From an uncultured Caryophanales bacterium (GTDB taxonomy: Bacteria; Bacillota_I; Bacilli_A; Acholeplasmatales; Anaeroplasmataceae), in NCBI GenBank assembly GCA_946407635.1, contig CAMJOZ010000008.1, positions 1 to 35,453 on the forward strand: a stretch of DNA of 35,453 nucleotides, in the 5' to 3' direction. The notes under the pieces were generated by a model. That model was not told the origin of the DNA, did no database searches, and was given only the letters and a program-made list of their open reading frames with translations. The stretch's first letter is position 1; every line of letters begins with the position of its first letter. Of the stretch, positions 1-8,447 are shown piece by piece. The position numbers and the translations under genes are program-made.

Positions 1-30
1 TACAACTAAATATTACACCTTTTTTCAAAG

Positions 31-50
31 TGTCCTTGACTTGGGGTACA
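31..50 (-). mobile_element. Possible terminal inverted repeat of an IS3-family (IS150-like) element running off the left edge
   Basis: Read on the minus strand this 20-mer begins TGTACCCC and continues to GGACAC, the layout of IS150-group IS3-family ends (TGTACTG/ACCC...GGACA). The element would extend leftwards out of the window, so neither its transposase nor its other end can be seen. The call rests on resemblance to remembered IS ends only. Confidence 0.3.
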
Positions 51-211
51 TATTAATTTAATCATTTAAATACATTTCTAAAAACAAAAAAACTCTATAT
101 ATACACAAAAATATGATTGTCTAAAATTTCTATTGATGGACCAACAAGCAATTGAACAACCGTCCCCACATGAGAAAGCAATTCGCGGATTTTTCTTTAA
201 AATAAATCTAA
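51..211. other. Intergenic remnant, no gene seen
   Basis: AT-rich non-coding DNA between the putative IS end and the TfoX-like gene. It holds one GC-richer island at about 138-190 with the core AACCGTCCCCACATG, flanked by two direct copies of AGCAATT (about 147 and 177). Similar ACCGTCCCC strings occur beside REP-type Y1-transposase repeats in Firmicutes, so this could be a dead repeat unit. No clear terminator for the operon ending at 212 is visible. Confidence 0.3.
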
Positions 212-502
212 TTACTTTAAATCATTATACGTTACTTCTATTATTTCTTTTAATAATATTGAATTATCTATTTCATTTACTAAATACATTGCTTTAGCAC
301 CAGGATATGGTATAGATTCTTCCATATTATATTTCTTATTATTTTTTGTAATTTTAATTAATAATCTATCATCATATATACCACCAAATAAAATTCCATC
401 TTTATATAATAAGAATTCTCCCATCATTGGTCTATATGAAATATTATCTACATCTCTTAATTGTTCTAATATATAATCTTTGTATTCTTTAGTAGAAGAC
501 AT
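212..502 (-). CDS. TfoX N-terminal domain protein
   Basis: This 96-residue protein matches the TfoX/Sxy N-terminal domain along its whole length: an N-terminal helix with EYKDYILEQL, then the SYRPMMGEFLLY strand, FGGIYDDRLLIK, and the PYPGAKAMYLV segment. TfoX/Sxy is a competence activator in Haemophilus, but stand-alone N-terminal domains of about 100 residues are common in Firmicutes and have no established role. It is the last gene of the run that begins at cdsA, 22 nt after the rlmCD-like stop and preceded by an SD-like GGGAGAATATA. The family call is secure; the function is unknown. Confidence 0.85.
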   Translation of the reverse strand: MSSTKEYKDYILEQLRDVDNISYRPMMGEFLLYKDGILFGGIYDDRLLIKITKNNKKYNMEESIPYPGAKAMYLVNEIDNSILLKEIIEVTYNDLK

Positions 503-524
503 TATATTCTCCCTATTCTTTAAA

Positions 525-1880
525 TTATTTTAGCGAAAGACAACATACGCTTTCAACCAAAGCTGTATTAGGGAACATATCAAAAGGTGTAATAGAATTA
601 ACATTATATTTTTCCTTTAAAACACTTAAATTCTTCGCTAAAGTTGATGGGTTGCATGAAACATAAATGATTCTTTTAACATTAGAATCAAGTAATGCTT
701 TAATAAATTTATCATTTAAGCCTGTTCTTGGTGGATCCACAACAACAGCATCAAATGTTTCTCCATCTTTAATCATTTTAGGAAGTAATTCTTCTGCGTT
801 TCCTTGTAAGAATTTTGCGTTCTTAATATTATTTAATTTAGCATTTTCATTTGCGGCTAAAACACTAGATTTATTATTCTCAATACCAATTACTTCTTTA
901 GCATTATGAGCTATATATAAACCAATAGCGCCAACTCCAGAATAAGCATCTAATACTCTTTCTTTAAATGAAAGCTTTAAGCTTTTTAATACAGTTTTCA
1001 TCATTTCTTCCGCAACTAAAGTATTTAATTGGAAGAATGTATCTGGATATAACATATATTTAATATTGCCTAAGGTCTCAATAATATATTTATCTCCAGC
1101 TAAATGAATTAAATCTCCACCAACTATGGATGCTCCTTGTGTAAATACAGTATTTAAAGATTGATAAACACCTTTTACACCCTTTAGCTTCATTATTTCT
1201 TCAGCTAAATTCTTTAAATCTTCATATTGATAGCATACTAAATCAACTAAGGCTTCATTATTCTTATTTACTCTAATTGTAATATATCTAATAATTCCCT
1301 TTTTTTCTTTGTAAGAATAAATAGATATTTTATTCTTTTCAATTAATTTACAAATAGAATTATTTAATTCATTTAATAATTTATTTTGAATAATACATTC
1401 ATCAATTGGAATAAATATATTAGAATTTTCTTTAATCATCGCAACCTTTAATTTGTCATCTTCTACTCTTAAAGGTAATTGGCTTCTGTTTCTATAATTA
1501 AATTCATTTAATCCAATAGTTTTTTTTATTTCAAAGGATTTTGTATTTAATCCAGAATATTTATTTAATGCTTCAACTAAAATATCTCTTTTAAAATCTA
1601 GCATCTTATTGTAATCAATGTGCATAGTATTACATCCACCACATTTATCATAATAAACGCATTTAGGTTCTTTTCGATATTCAGATTTAGTTTTTATTTC
1701 TAAGCTTTTTGCAAAAGCCATATTAGGTTTTACTTCAGTTATTTTAATATTATGACCTTCACCTGGTATAGCGTTAGGTACAAATATGGCTAAACGATTG
1801 TAATAACCAATACCTTCACCATTAATACCTAATCTTTTAATATCAAGGATGAATTCATCTTCTTTTTTTATATTATTCAT
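525..1880 (-). CDS. rlmCD: 23S rRNA (uracil-5)-methyltransferase, RlmCD/TrmA family
   Basis: An SAM-dependent RNA m5U methyltransferase. An N-terminal TRAM domain (about residues 5-60) is followed by an iron-sulfur cluster motif C-x5-C-x2-C (KCVYYDKCGGC) with a later fourth Cys in PIDEC. The C-terminal Rossmann domain has the SAM loop DAYSGVGAIGLY, the VVDPPRTGL motif, and the catalytic Cys in YVSCNPSTLA. In Bacillus the orthologue methylates U747 and U1939 of 23S rRNA, but the subtype cannot be fixed from sequence alone. The frame is open to 1934. I start at 1880 because ATG lies about 7 nt after AGGGG and overlaps the GH43 stop by 8 nt (ATGAATAA), which implies translational coupling; the longer start would overlap by 62 nt. 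Confidence 0.9.
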   Translation of the reverse strand: MNNIKKEDEFILDIKRLGINGEGIGYYNRLAIFVPNAIPGEGHNIKITEVKPNMAFAKSLEIKTKSEYRKEPKCVYYDKCGGCNTMHIDYNKMLDFKRDILVEALNKYSGLNTKSFEIKKTIGLNEFNYRNRSQLPLRVEDDKLKVAMIKENSNIFIPIDECIIQNKLLNELNNSICKLIEKNKISIYSYKEKKGIIRYITIRVNKNNEALVDLVCYQYEDLKNLAEEIMKLKGVKGVYQSLNTVFTQGASIVGGDLIHLAGDKYIIETLGNIKYMLYPDTFFQLNTLVAEEMMKTVLKSLKLSFKERVLDAYSGVGAIGLYIAHNAKEVIGIENNKSSVLAANENAKLNNIKNAKFLQGNAEELLPKMIKDGETFDAVVVDPPRTGLNDKFIKALLDSNVKRIIYVSCNPSTLAKNLSVLKEKYNVNSITPFDMFPNTALVESVCCLSLK

Positions 1881-3354
1881 ATTTTTTGCCCCTAACCTTG
1901 AAATATTCAAATCTAGCATATCCCTTAGAATCATTATTTATGTTTCTAGCAAAAATACCATATTTACTACCAATCCATCTACCTGGCTTAGCTATAAATC
2001 TAATCTTAAAATATTTATTATTAAATCCTAAATAATAAATATCTGGATTTTTATATTTTATATTTAATATTAATGAATTATCATTAAATTCTTCTTTATA
2101 AATGATTTCATCATTAGAATCAAATGAGCCTTTAGATATTAATAAATAGTTTTTATTATTCTCTCTTCTTACAGATATAAATGAATATTCTCTACCCATT
2201 AATGCCAACCCTACTTCATCACCATTATTAACTAAATTTAAATTAATTTTAGTTTCAACATTAAATGATGATAAAACTAATTTAGTTAATAATGAATAAG
2301 GATATAAATTTAAATTAGTTGATTTATTATAATATAAACAATTTAATTTTAATCCGTTATCTAGCTCATAAATACCATCTATTTTATTAGCTGGTGTTTG
2401 CCACATAAGTGATAATTTATCATCATTAAAATCATCACTAATTGGTAATTTATAATTAGATTTCTTATTAACTAAATATTCATGATTAATAACTGGAGAT
2501 CCAGCTAATAATTCATCCTTAGCATAACCAATTAAAGGCCAATCATTCACCCATTTAACAGGCTGTAGATGAACTATTCTTCCATATGGACCTTTATCTT
2601 GAAAATGAACAAATGCGTAATTATCTTTATTATCTAAATCAATTAAGGCTCCTTGATGAGGACCATTGATTTTAGAATCATTTTGACACATTACTATTTT
2701 TTCTTCATATGGGCCATAAATATTTTTACTCCTTAAAGCTGTTTGCCATCCTGTTTTAACACTACCTGCAGGAGCTAAAATATAAATATAATCATTATGT
2801 GTATAAAATTTAGGTCCTTCTATTGTAGGTTGTGTATTATGTCCATCGAATATGATTTTATAATCAGTTAATCTCTTTTTACAATCAGGTGTTATTTCAA
2901 ATACACCTAAAACTGAATTAAATCCTATTCTTGATTTAACAAAACCCATAACAACATAACATTTATCACCTAACCAAATAGGGCATGGATCCTCATAACC
3001 AGACCCCTCATATATTGGCCATAATTCAGACCAATCACCCTTTTCTATATCTTCGCATTCAGATACATATATTCCTTCATCAGGGAAAGGAATAAAAGCA
3101 TAAAATTTATTATTATGATATCTGATTGAAGGAGCCCAAGCTCCATGACCATGGCAAACATCATTATATTTATCCCAAGGTAATTTATCAAATACATAAT
3201 TAATAATTTTCCAATCAACTAAGTTCTTACTTTTAAGAACTGGCACACCAGGAGTATGATTAAATGATGAAGCAATCATATAAAAATTATCCTTTACCCT
3301 AATACAATCAGGATCACTGTAATCTGATAAAATTATAGGATTTTGATACTCCAT
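1873..3354 (-). CDS. GH43 beta-xylosidase / alpha-arabinofuranosidase
   Basis: This 493-residue glycoside hydrolase family 43 enzyme has no signal peptide, so it should act in the cytoplasm on imported xylo- or arabino-oligosaccharides. The N-terminal five-bladed propeller (about 1-305) carries the expected triad: Asp14 in YSDPD (base), Asp122 in YEDPCP (pKa modulator) and Glu179 in TIEGPKF (acid). That spacing closely matches characterised GH43 xylosidases. The C-terminal 190 residues form the beta-sandwich typical of GH43 xylosidases, beginning at SDDFNDDKLSLMWQTP. Translation starts behind AAGGAGGG, 11 nt after rseP. A sugar-catabolic gene inside a membrane and isoprenoid housekeeping operon is unusual. 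Substrate choice between xylose and arabinose ends is not decidable here. Confidence 0.92.
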   Translation of the reverse strand: MEYQNPIILSDYSDPDCIRVKDNFYMIASSFNHTPGVPVLKSKNLVDWKIINYVFDKLPWDKYNDVCHGHGAWAPSIRYHNNKFYAFIPFPDEGIYVSECEDIEKGDWSELWPIYEGSGYEDPCPIWLGDKCYVVMGFVKSRIGFNSVLGVFEITPDCKKRLTDYKIIFDGHNTQPTIEGPKFYTHNDYIYILAPAGSVKTGWQTALRSKNIYGPYEEKIVMCQNDSKINGPHQGALIDLDNKDNYAFVHFQDKGPYGRIVHLQPVKWVNDWPLIGYAKDELLAGSPVINHEYLVNKKSNYKLPISDDFNDDKLSLMWQTPANKIDGIYELDNGLKLNCLYYNKSTNLNLYPYSLLTKLVLSSFNVETKINLNLVNNGDEVGLALMGREYSFISVRRENNKNYLLISKGSFDSNDEIIYKEEFNDNSLILNIKYKNPDIYYLGFNNKYFKIRFIAKPGRWIGSKYGIFARNINNDSKGYARFEYFKVRGKKYE

Positions 3355-3365
3355 AATAACCCTCC

Positions 3366-5048
3366 TTAAAGTCTTAATATATCGTTATAGGTAACATATA
3401 CCAATAAGCCTAATAATAATACATAGAAAACGACATTAATTATTATTTCTACCTTCTTAGGTAGTTTTTTCTTTGTTATTAGCTCAATTAAAGCAAATAA
3501 TATCTTACCACCATCAAGTGCAGGTATTGGTAATAAATTAACTATACCAATATTTACTGATAACATAGCCGCAAATGATAATAATGTTAAGAAACCTGAG
3601 GCTATATACTTCTTTATCATCGCAAATATACCAACAAAGCTTGATAAATTTTGTACACCTATCTGTCTTACTCCTGATGGAGCTATTAATAATTTTAATG
3701 TTCTAAATATTAAAGTAAAATCATTCCAGAAATTACTAAATGCTTGACCAACGCATCCTAAAAAATCAAAATGATATGTTGATTTAATACCAATATAATT
3801 TGTTATATTAACAATATTTTGACTTTCTAATACTTCACTTGTATATGGTTCTATTATTTTACATTCACTAGAATCTATTTTTTCGTAATTATCACCATTC
3901 TTATGATAATAAGTAAATCTAACCTCATGAGATTCTTTATCATATGTTTTTTCTTTTAATAACTTCGATAATTGTCCCCAGCTTGTTAAAGCTATTTTTT
4001 CACCATTATCTATTACAATTTCAGTAATATAATCATCTTTAGTGATATTTTTTTCATATTTCTCATCTGATGAATTTTTGTATCTTAAACCAACAACTCC
4101 AACCTTTAAGCCTTTAACATCAGTCCCTGGAATTGTTTGTAATTTTAATTCTTCTTGATTCAAATTATAATTTGATAAGCCTATAGAATTATAGCCAGTA
4201 TAAGCTTCAATAACATATTCTTTTTCTTCGTTATCTCTTACTATTTTTAGTGTTAATGTTGTTTCATATCTATTATATATTTCAGATGAAACATTTTGAT
4301 AATCAGTCCAAGATGAAATATTTTTACCATTAACTGATTTTATTTCATCGCCTTCCTGTAAAATACCATATGCAGGATAATTTTCAGAAACGCCACCTAT
4401 TTTATTAGAAGATAAATCTTGAACTCCAGTTGAAAAAGCAACAATTAAATAAATAAAAATTGCCAAAATAAAGTTCATTAAAGGTCCTGCAAGATAAACT
4501 AAGATTCTTTGCCATACGGGCTTAGCATCAATAGTTCTTTCGTAAGGAGCTATTTGTAATCTTGAATTCTTTTCAAATATATATGTAGCGTTTTGATTAA
4601 CTATATATTGATTTTCTTCTCCATCAACATCAAGTGTAATATATAATTCATCTTGATCTTTACCAATCAAATCAATATCAGTACATTTACCTCTAGCCTG
4701 AGCATCCTGATTAGGATCTAGTATTATTTCAGATACCTTATCATCGTCATCAAAATTTATACCAACAGACGCTTCTTTTTTTATATCATCTGCAAGTATA
4801 TCCTCACCTGCCATAGATACATATCCACCAAGAGGAATAGCTCTAATAGAAAATTGAGTTTCACTTTTTTCAGATTTTTTCTTATAAATAATTGGTCCCA
4901 TACCAATTGAATATTCATAACATAAAACCTTAAATTTTGTCGCTACAATAAAATGCCCTAATTCATGAAGTGCTATGATAACACTAATTATAACTATAAA
5001 GGCTATTATTGAAAGTATTATTAACGCAACCTCATTCATTAAAAACAT
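3366..5048 (-). CDS. rseP: RseP/RasP site-2 zinc metalloprotease
   Basis: A membrane-embedded M50B intramembrane protease that cleaves anti-sigma factors and signal-peptide remnants. The first membrane helix (about 7-30) contains the zinc motif HELGH at residues 28-32. A second helix lies near 180-205 (RILVYLAGPLMNFILAIFI), and the third metal ligand lies in NLLPIPALDGGK near 505-515. At 560 residues it is longer than the roughly 420 of Bacillus RasP. The excess lies between the first PDZ domain (about 210-290) and the third helix, where residues about 315-400 look like a second PDZ domain. The start is 2 nt after the dxr stop, with GGTG inside dxr as SD. Its position after cdsA-dxr is the conserved order. 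Confidence 0.93.
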   Translation of the reverse strand: MFLMNEVALIILSIIAFIVIISVIIALHELGHFIVATKFKVLCYEYSIGMGPIIYKKKSEKSETQFSIRAIPLGGYVSMAGEDILADDIKKEASVGINFDDDDKVSEIILDPNQDAQARGKCTDIDLIGKDQDELYITLDVDGEENQYIVNQNATYIFEKNSRLQIAPYERTIDAKPVWQRILVYLAGPLMNFILAIFIYLIVAFSTGVQDLSSNKIGGVSENYPAYGILQEGDEIKSVNGKNISSWTDYQNVSSEIYNRYETTLTLKIVRDNEEKEYVIEAYTGYNSIGLSNYNLNQEELKLQTIPGTDVKGLKVGVVGLRYKNSSDEKYEKNITKDDYITEIVIDNGEKIALTSWGQLSKLLKEKTYDKESHEVRFTYYHKNGDNYEKIDSSECKIIEPYTSEVLESQNIVNITNYIGIKSTYHFDFLGCVGQAFSNFWNDFTLIFRTLKLLIAPSGVRQIGVQNLSSFVGIFAMIKKYIASGFLTLLSFAAMLSVNIGIVNLLPIPALDGGKILFALIELITKKKLPKKVEIIINVVFYVLLLGLLVYVTYNDILRL

Positions 5049-5050
5049 TA

Positions 5051-6190
5051 CTAATCACCATACTTTTTTAAAAGCTTATTAATAATTTCTTTACTAATAT
5101 TTAAAATATTATCCAAATTATAAGCTATATTCTTATATTCATCTTTAGATATTTCTTCATATATTATTTTTTCTATATCTAAAAATTTAATCTTTTGATC
5201 TAAAAACAATTTAACAGCAGCCTCATTAGAAGCATTTAATACTGCATAATATATTCCACCCTTTTCACATACCATCTTAGTATATTTTAAGGTAGGATAT
5301 CTTTCTTCACTTAATTCTTCAAAATGTAAATTAAGTCCAAATAAATCTAAATATTTAGATTCACAATTCATATGATCAGGATATCTTAAAGCATAAGCGA
5401 TAGGTCTATGCATATCTGTATATCCTAATTCGGCCTTGATTGAACCATCATTAAATTCAACCATAGAATGAACAATTGATTCCTTATGTAAAATAGGCAT
5501 TATTTTATCATATGGCATATCAAATAAGTGATGTGCTTCAATTATTTCAAATCCCTTATTCATCATTGTTGCACTATCAATAGTAATCTTACTACCCATA
5601 CTCCAGTTAGGATGCTTTAAAGCATCATTTACTGTAACATTCTTTAGTTCTTCTCTTTTTTTATCTCTAAAAGAACCACCAGAAGCTGTAATAATTAATT
5701 TTTTTACTTGTTCCTTTTTCTCGCCTGTTAAACATTCTAAAATAGCTGAATGCTCTGAATCAATAGGGACAAGCTTTGTGTTATATTTCTTTATTAAATC
5801 CTTTATTAAGTCTCCAGCAACAACTAAAGTTTCTTTATTTGCTAAAGCGATAATCTTTTTTACTTTAATAGCTTCAACAGTGGGCTTTAATCCCGAAATA
5901 CCAACTAGTGAATTAACTAATATTTCATTATCATACTTACTATATTTGGCTACCTCATCTAATCCTTCATCACCAAAAACAATTATTGGTTTATAAGATA
6001 ATTCTGGAATATCATTAGTTCTAAATGATACTATTTCAGGTTTAAATTCTTCTATTATTGATTTTGCCTTTTCTAAGTTTCTGCCAACAGTCATTCCAAC
6101 AACCTTAAATTCATTAGGATTATTTCTAACTATATCTAAGGTTTGAGTCCCTATTGAACCTGAAGCTCCTAAAATATATAAATATTTCAT
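5051..6190 (-). CDS. dxr: 1-deoxy-D-xylulose 5-phosphate reductoisomerase
   Basis: Catalyses the NADPH-dependent conversion of DXP to MEP, the committed step of non-mevalonate isoprenoid synthesis. The 379-residue length is normal. Visible motifs are the nucleotide loop GASGSIGT at residues 8-15, ANKETLVVAG, the metal and substrate motif PIDSEHSAI, the flexible loop HPNWSMGSKITIDSATMMNKG, and EIIEAHHLF. The ATG overlaps the cdsA stop by one base (TAATG), so the pair is coupled. Its presence shows that the organism makes isoprenoids by the MEP route. Confidence 0.97.
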   Translation of the reverse strand: MKYLYILGASGSIGTQTLDIVRNNPNEFKVVGMTVGRNLEKAKSIIEEFKPEIVSFRTNDIPELSYKPIIVFGDEGLDEVAKYSKYDNEILVNSLVGISGLKPTVEAIKVKKIIALANKETLVVAGDLIKDLIKKYNTKLVPIDSEHSAILECLTGEKKEQVKKLIITASGGSFRDKKREELKNVTVNDALKHPNWSMGSKITIDSATMMNKGFEIIEAHHLFDMPYDKIMPILHKESIVHSMVEFNDGSIKAELGYTDMHRPIAYALRYPDHMNCESKYLDLFGLNLHFEELSEERYPTLKYTKMVCEKGGIYYAVLNASNEAAVKLFLDQKIKFLDIEKIIYEEISKDEYKNIAYNLDNILNISKEIINKLLKKYGD

Positions 6191-7140
6191 TAAATAACAA
6201 CTCCAAATATATTCATTTCACTTATCATAAATGCTAAGAAAATAGCACTAGCAAAGAAACAAGAATCAAATCTATCTAATATTCCACCATGTCCAGGGAA
6301 TAAATTAGAGTAATCCTTAATACCATAAGTTCTTTTTAATTTTGAAGCAACTAAATCTCCAATTTGTCCACAAACAGAAATAAACAATGTTAATGTTACT
6401 GCAAAGAAAAATTTACCAACTGATGTGAATTCAGAATAATTAAATACTCCATCAAAGAAGCCTGTAGCAACACCATTATGGAATACACTAGAAAAATATT
6501 CATATAATAATAAGAATACTGTTCCTATTACAATCGCAACAAATGATCCACCAATCGCACCTTCCCAAGTTTTCTTAGGTGAAATAAATGGTGCCATTTT
6601 ATGCTTACCTAATAACATACCAAATACTAAAGCGAATATATCAGTAGAAACTGTAATTAATAATAAATAAACGATAAAACGAACTCCAAAATATCTTAAA
6701 ACTGTAAATGCACCTACTCCAACGCCAATATAAACTATTGAAACAAATATTTTACCAGCATCAGATACTGTAAATGATGAATTTAAAATCATTATCGCAA
6801 GAATCCCAATGAACATAGTTAAAATAACATTTAGTGGTGTAATAACATGAACTAAATTTGTTGCCTCAAGCCATCTAACAATCAATGAATCAGCACATTT
6901 ATCTCTATATGCTTCTCCATTAACAATAGCTATATATAAAAGTAGTGTAAATAATACATTTATTAATTTTATACACCAGTGTAACTTCTTTTCCTTATCA
7001 TACATATTTAATAATTCGAATGAAGCAATAACACAGGCTCCTAATAAGATTATATCTAATACTCTAATTAATTCTGGAACAATAACTGCAGGAATTAATA
7101 TAACTGCCATTATTATACCTGTTATAATCCTTTTTTTCAT
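6190..7140 (-). CDS. cdsA: Phosphatidate cytidylyltransferase
   Basis: Makes CDP-diacylglycerol from phosphatidate and CTP, the branch point of phospholipid synthesis in the membrane. The protein has 316 residues and roughly eight hydrophobic helices. The family signature is clear: ISPKKTWEGAIGG, then QIGDLVASKLKR with FPGHGGILDRFDS, carrying the metal-binding aspartates. It is a little longer than the roughly 270-residue norm because of a loop near residues 70-95. It is the first gene of the operon and is read from an extended -10 promoter about 40 nt upstream. uppS, usually just before cdsA, is missing here. Confidence 0.95.
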   Translation of the reverse strand: MKKRIITGIIMAVILIPAVIVPELIRVLDIILLGACVIASFELLNMYDKEKKLHWCIKLINVLFTLLLYIAIVNGEAYRDKCADSLIVRWLEATNLVHVITPLNVILTMFIGILAIMILNSSFTVSDAGKIFVSIVYIGVGVGAFTVLRYFGVRFIVYLLLITVSTDIFALVFGMLLGKHKMAPFISPKKTWEGAIGGSFVAIVIGTVFLLLYEYFSSVFHNGVATGFFDGVFNYSEFTSVGKFFFAVTLTLFISVCGQIGDLVASKLKRTYGIKDYSNLFPGHGGILDRFDSCFFASAIFLAFMISEMNIFGVVI

Positions 7141-7180
7141 AATTTACACCACCATTAAAAATTTAAAAATTTCATAAATG

Positions 7181-7189
7181 ATTATATCA
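7181..7189 (-). promoter_or_regulatory. Extended -10 promoter of the cdsA operon
   Basis: The minus strand reads TGATATAAT, a perfect -10 hexamer (7181-7186) with the extended TG dinucleotide. The -35 position at 17 nt spacing is weak (TAGATT), as is usual for extended -10 promoters. It lies between the second 44-bp terminator copy and cdsA, so the lipid operon does not depend on read-through from the island. Confidence 0.65.
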
Positions 7190-7218
7190 TTTATATTTAA
7201 AAAAATCTATAACATAAG

Positions 7219-7262
7219 AAAAATCCCACAATTACACAAATTGTAGGATTTACTATTATTAT
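7219..7262 (-). repeat. 44-bp direct repeat, left copy (terminator of the accessory island)
   Basis: Identical over 44 bases to 13366-13409. It contains an intrinsic terminator for minus-strand transcripts: a 13-bp stem (AAATCCTACAATT pairing with AATTGTGGGATTT, one G-U pair) with a 5-nt loop, then a T run. It begins 21 nt after the stop of the 383-residue gene. Identity covers the loop and the flanks, including the TAATAATAGTAA string that serves as the stop of frr in the other copy, so duplication is more likely than convergence. Confidence 0.92.
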
Positions 7263-7283
7263 TTTTATTATTGAATTGGAATT

Positions 7284-8435
7284 TTAGTTTTTTTCGATTG
7301 AAAAGAAATATTCATTATTCCAATCACGATTGTTTTCACTTTCCCATTCTTTAATACGTTCTTCTACCATAGTATCAACTACCACACGATTCCATAATGA
7401 TATTATATAACGATGTGTGCATTTGTAATCGTTATTATCGTAATCAAACCAGTCTTTTTCCTCATTATCATATTTTGGATAATAATACCAACCATAATCG
7501 ATATGTAAATCTTCTATGTTTAATGTATTATTCGCTGTAGAAATAATTCTTTTAGTAAACTCATCTATTAAAACTTCATAAGATAAATCATGTTGGATTT
7601 TAGTCTTATTCCAACCAGCAGAAGTTCGTTTTTCATTAATTAATTTTGTTGAAACCCATGCTTCAGGTTCGTAAACTATATATCCATTAATTTCATCAAA
7701 TGTAAAGGGTTCATCTAAATCATCTATATTTACGCTTCCATCTTTAATTTGTTTAGGAGCTTTTGTTATAGCATGAAAAAAAGTCTTTTTCCCGTCTTCT
7801 CTAAATATTAGTCTATCATCTTTATCAAATGTTTCTTCATCATCATCAATCAATTCATGTACTCTATCAACTAATTGTTTTGCAAAAGGAATAACCAATC
7901 TATTTAAATATTCTTTTCTATCATCTTCTTTAGTTAAATCTAATCCTCCAGAAACATCTTTAGCATCTTCATCATTTTCTTCTTGCACATCAAATGAATC
8001 ACTAATTGCTTTAAAAACATCATCATTATTATAAACAAATGGTTTAGATTCCTTAGGTAATTTAGAAAATTTAGCTTTATATTTTTTTATTTCGTCCTTA
8101 ATTGATTCATCATGTTCTAATATAAATGTTTCAAGAATATTTACATAATTCTTATTAAAAGAATCAATTTCTTGTTTTAATGCTTCTTGTTTTTTTATTT
8201 CTTCTTGATGTTTTTGTTCAATCACATCAAGTATTGCCATATTAATACCAGATTCTTGAACGATTTGTGGATTGATACCACTTAATTCACTTTTAATATC
8301 TATATATTCTTTATATATTTCATTTGAATATCCAGTTGCAAACATTTTTGCAATTAATGCATCATATTTCCCCTTTATATTCTTTACCTTTTCAATATCA
8401 CCGAAATTTCCACCGCCAAAATCAAAATCACCCAT
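7284..8435 (-). CDS. Acidic orphan protein of the T7SS-like island
   Basis: A 383-residue soluble protein that I do not recognise. It opens with a Gly/Phe-rich tag (MGDFDFGGGNFGD), then a helical and probably coiled-coil region (about 14-135, with KKQEALKQEI), an acidic linker (about 150-175), and an alpha/beta C-terminal half rich in Trp, Tyr and Asp (for example DYGWYYYPKYDNEEKDWFDYDNND). It has no signal peptide, membrane helix or catalytic motif that I can name. It is the last gene of the island, with a strong SD (AGGAGG), 12 nt after the coiled-coil gene. It could be a chaperone, adaptor or effector for the ATPase and WXG100 proteins; that is inference from position only. Confidence 0.8.
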   Translation of the reverse strand: MGDFDFGGGNFGDIEKVKNIKGKYDALIAKMFATGYSNEIYKEYIDIKSELSGINPQIVQESGINMAILDVIEQKHQEEIKKQEALKQEIDSFNKNYVNILETFILEHDESIKDEIKKYKAKFSKLPKESKPFVYNNDDVFKAISDSFDVQEENDEDAKDVSGGLDLTKEDDRKEYLNRLVIPFAKQLVDRVHELIDDDEETFDKDDRLIFREDGKKTFFHAITKAPKQIKDGSVNIDDLDEPFTFDEINGYIVYEPEAWVSTKLINEKRTSAGWNKTKIQHDLSYEVLIDEFTKRIISTANNTLNIEDLHIDYGWYYYPKYDNEEKDWFDYDNNDYKCTHRYIISLWNRVVVDTMVEERIKEWESENNRDWNNEYFFSIEKN

Positions 8436-8447
8436 TTTTATATCCTC

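Noticed and set aside
1881-1934. Longer start for the rlmCD-like gene
   Set aside because: Would overlap the GH43 gene by 62 nt, and its 18 extra residues fall outside the TRAM domain; the ATG at 1880 has a good SD.
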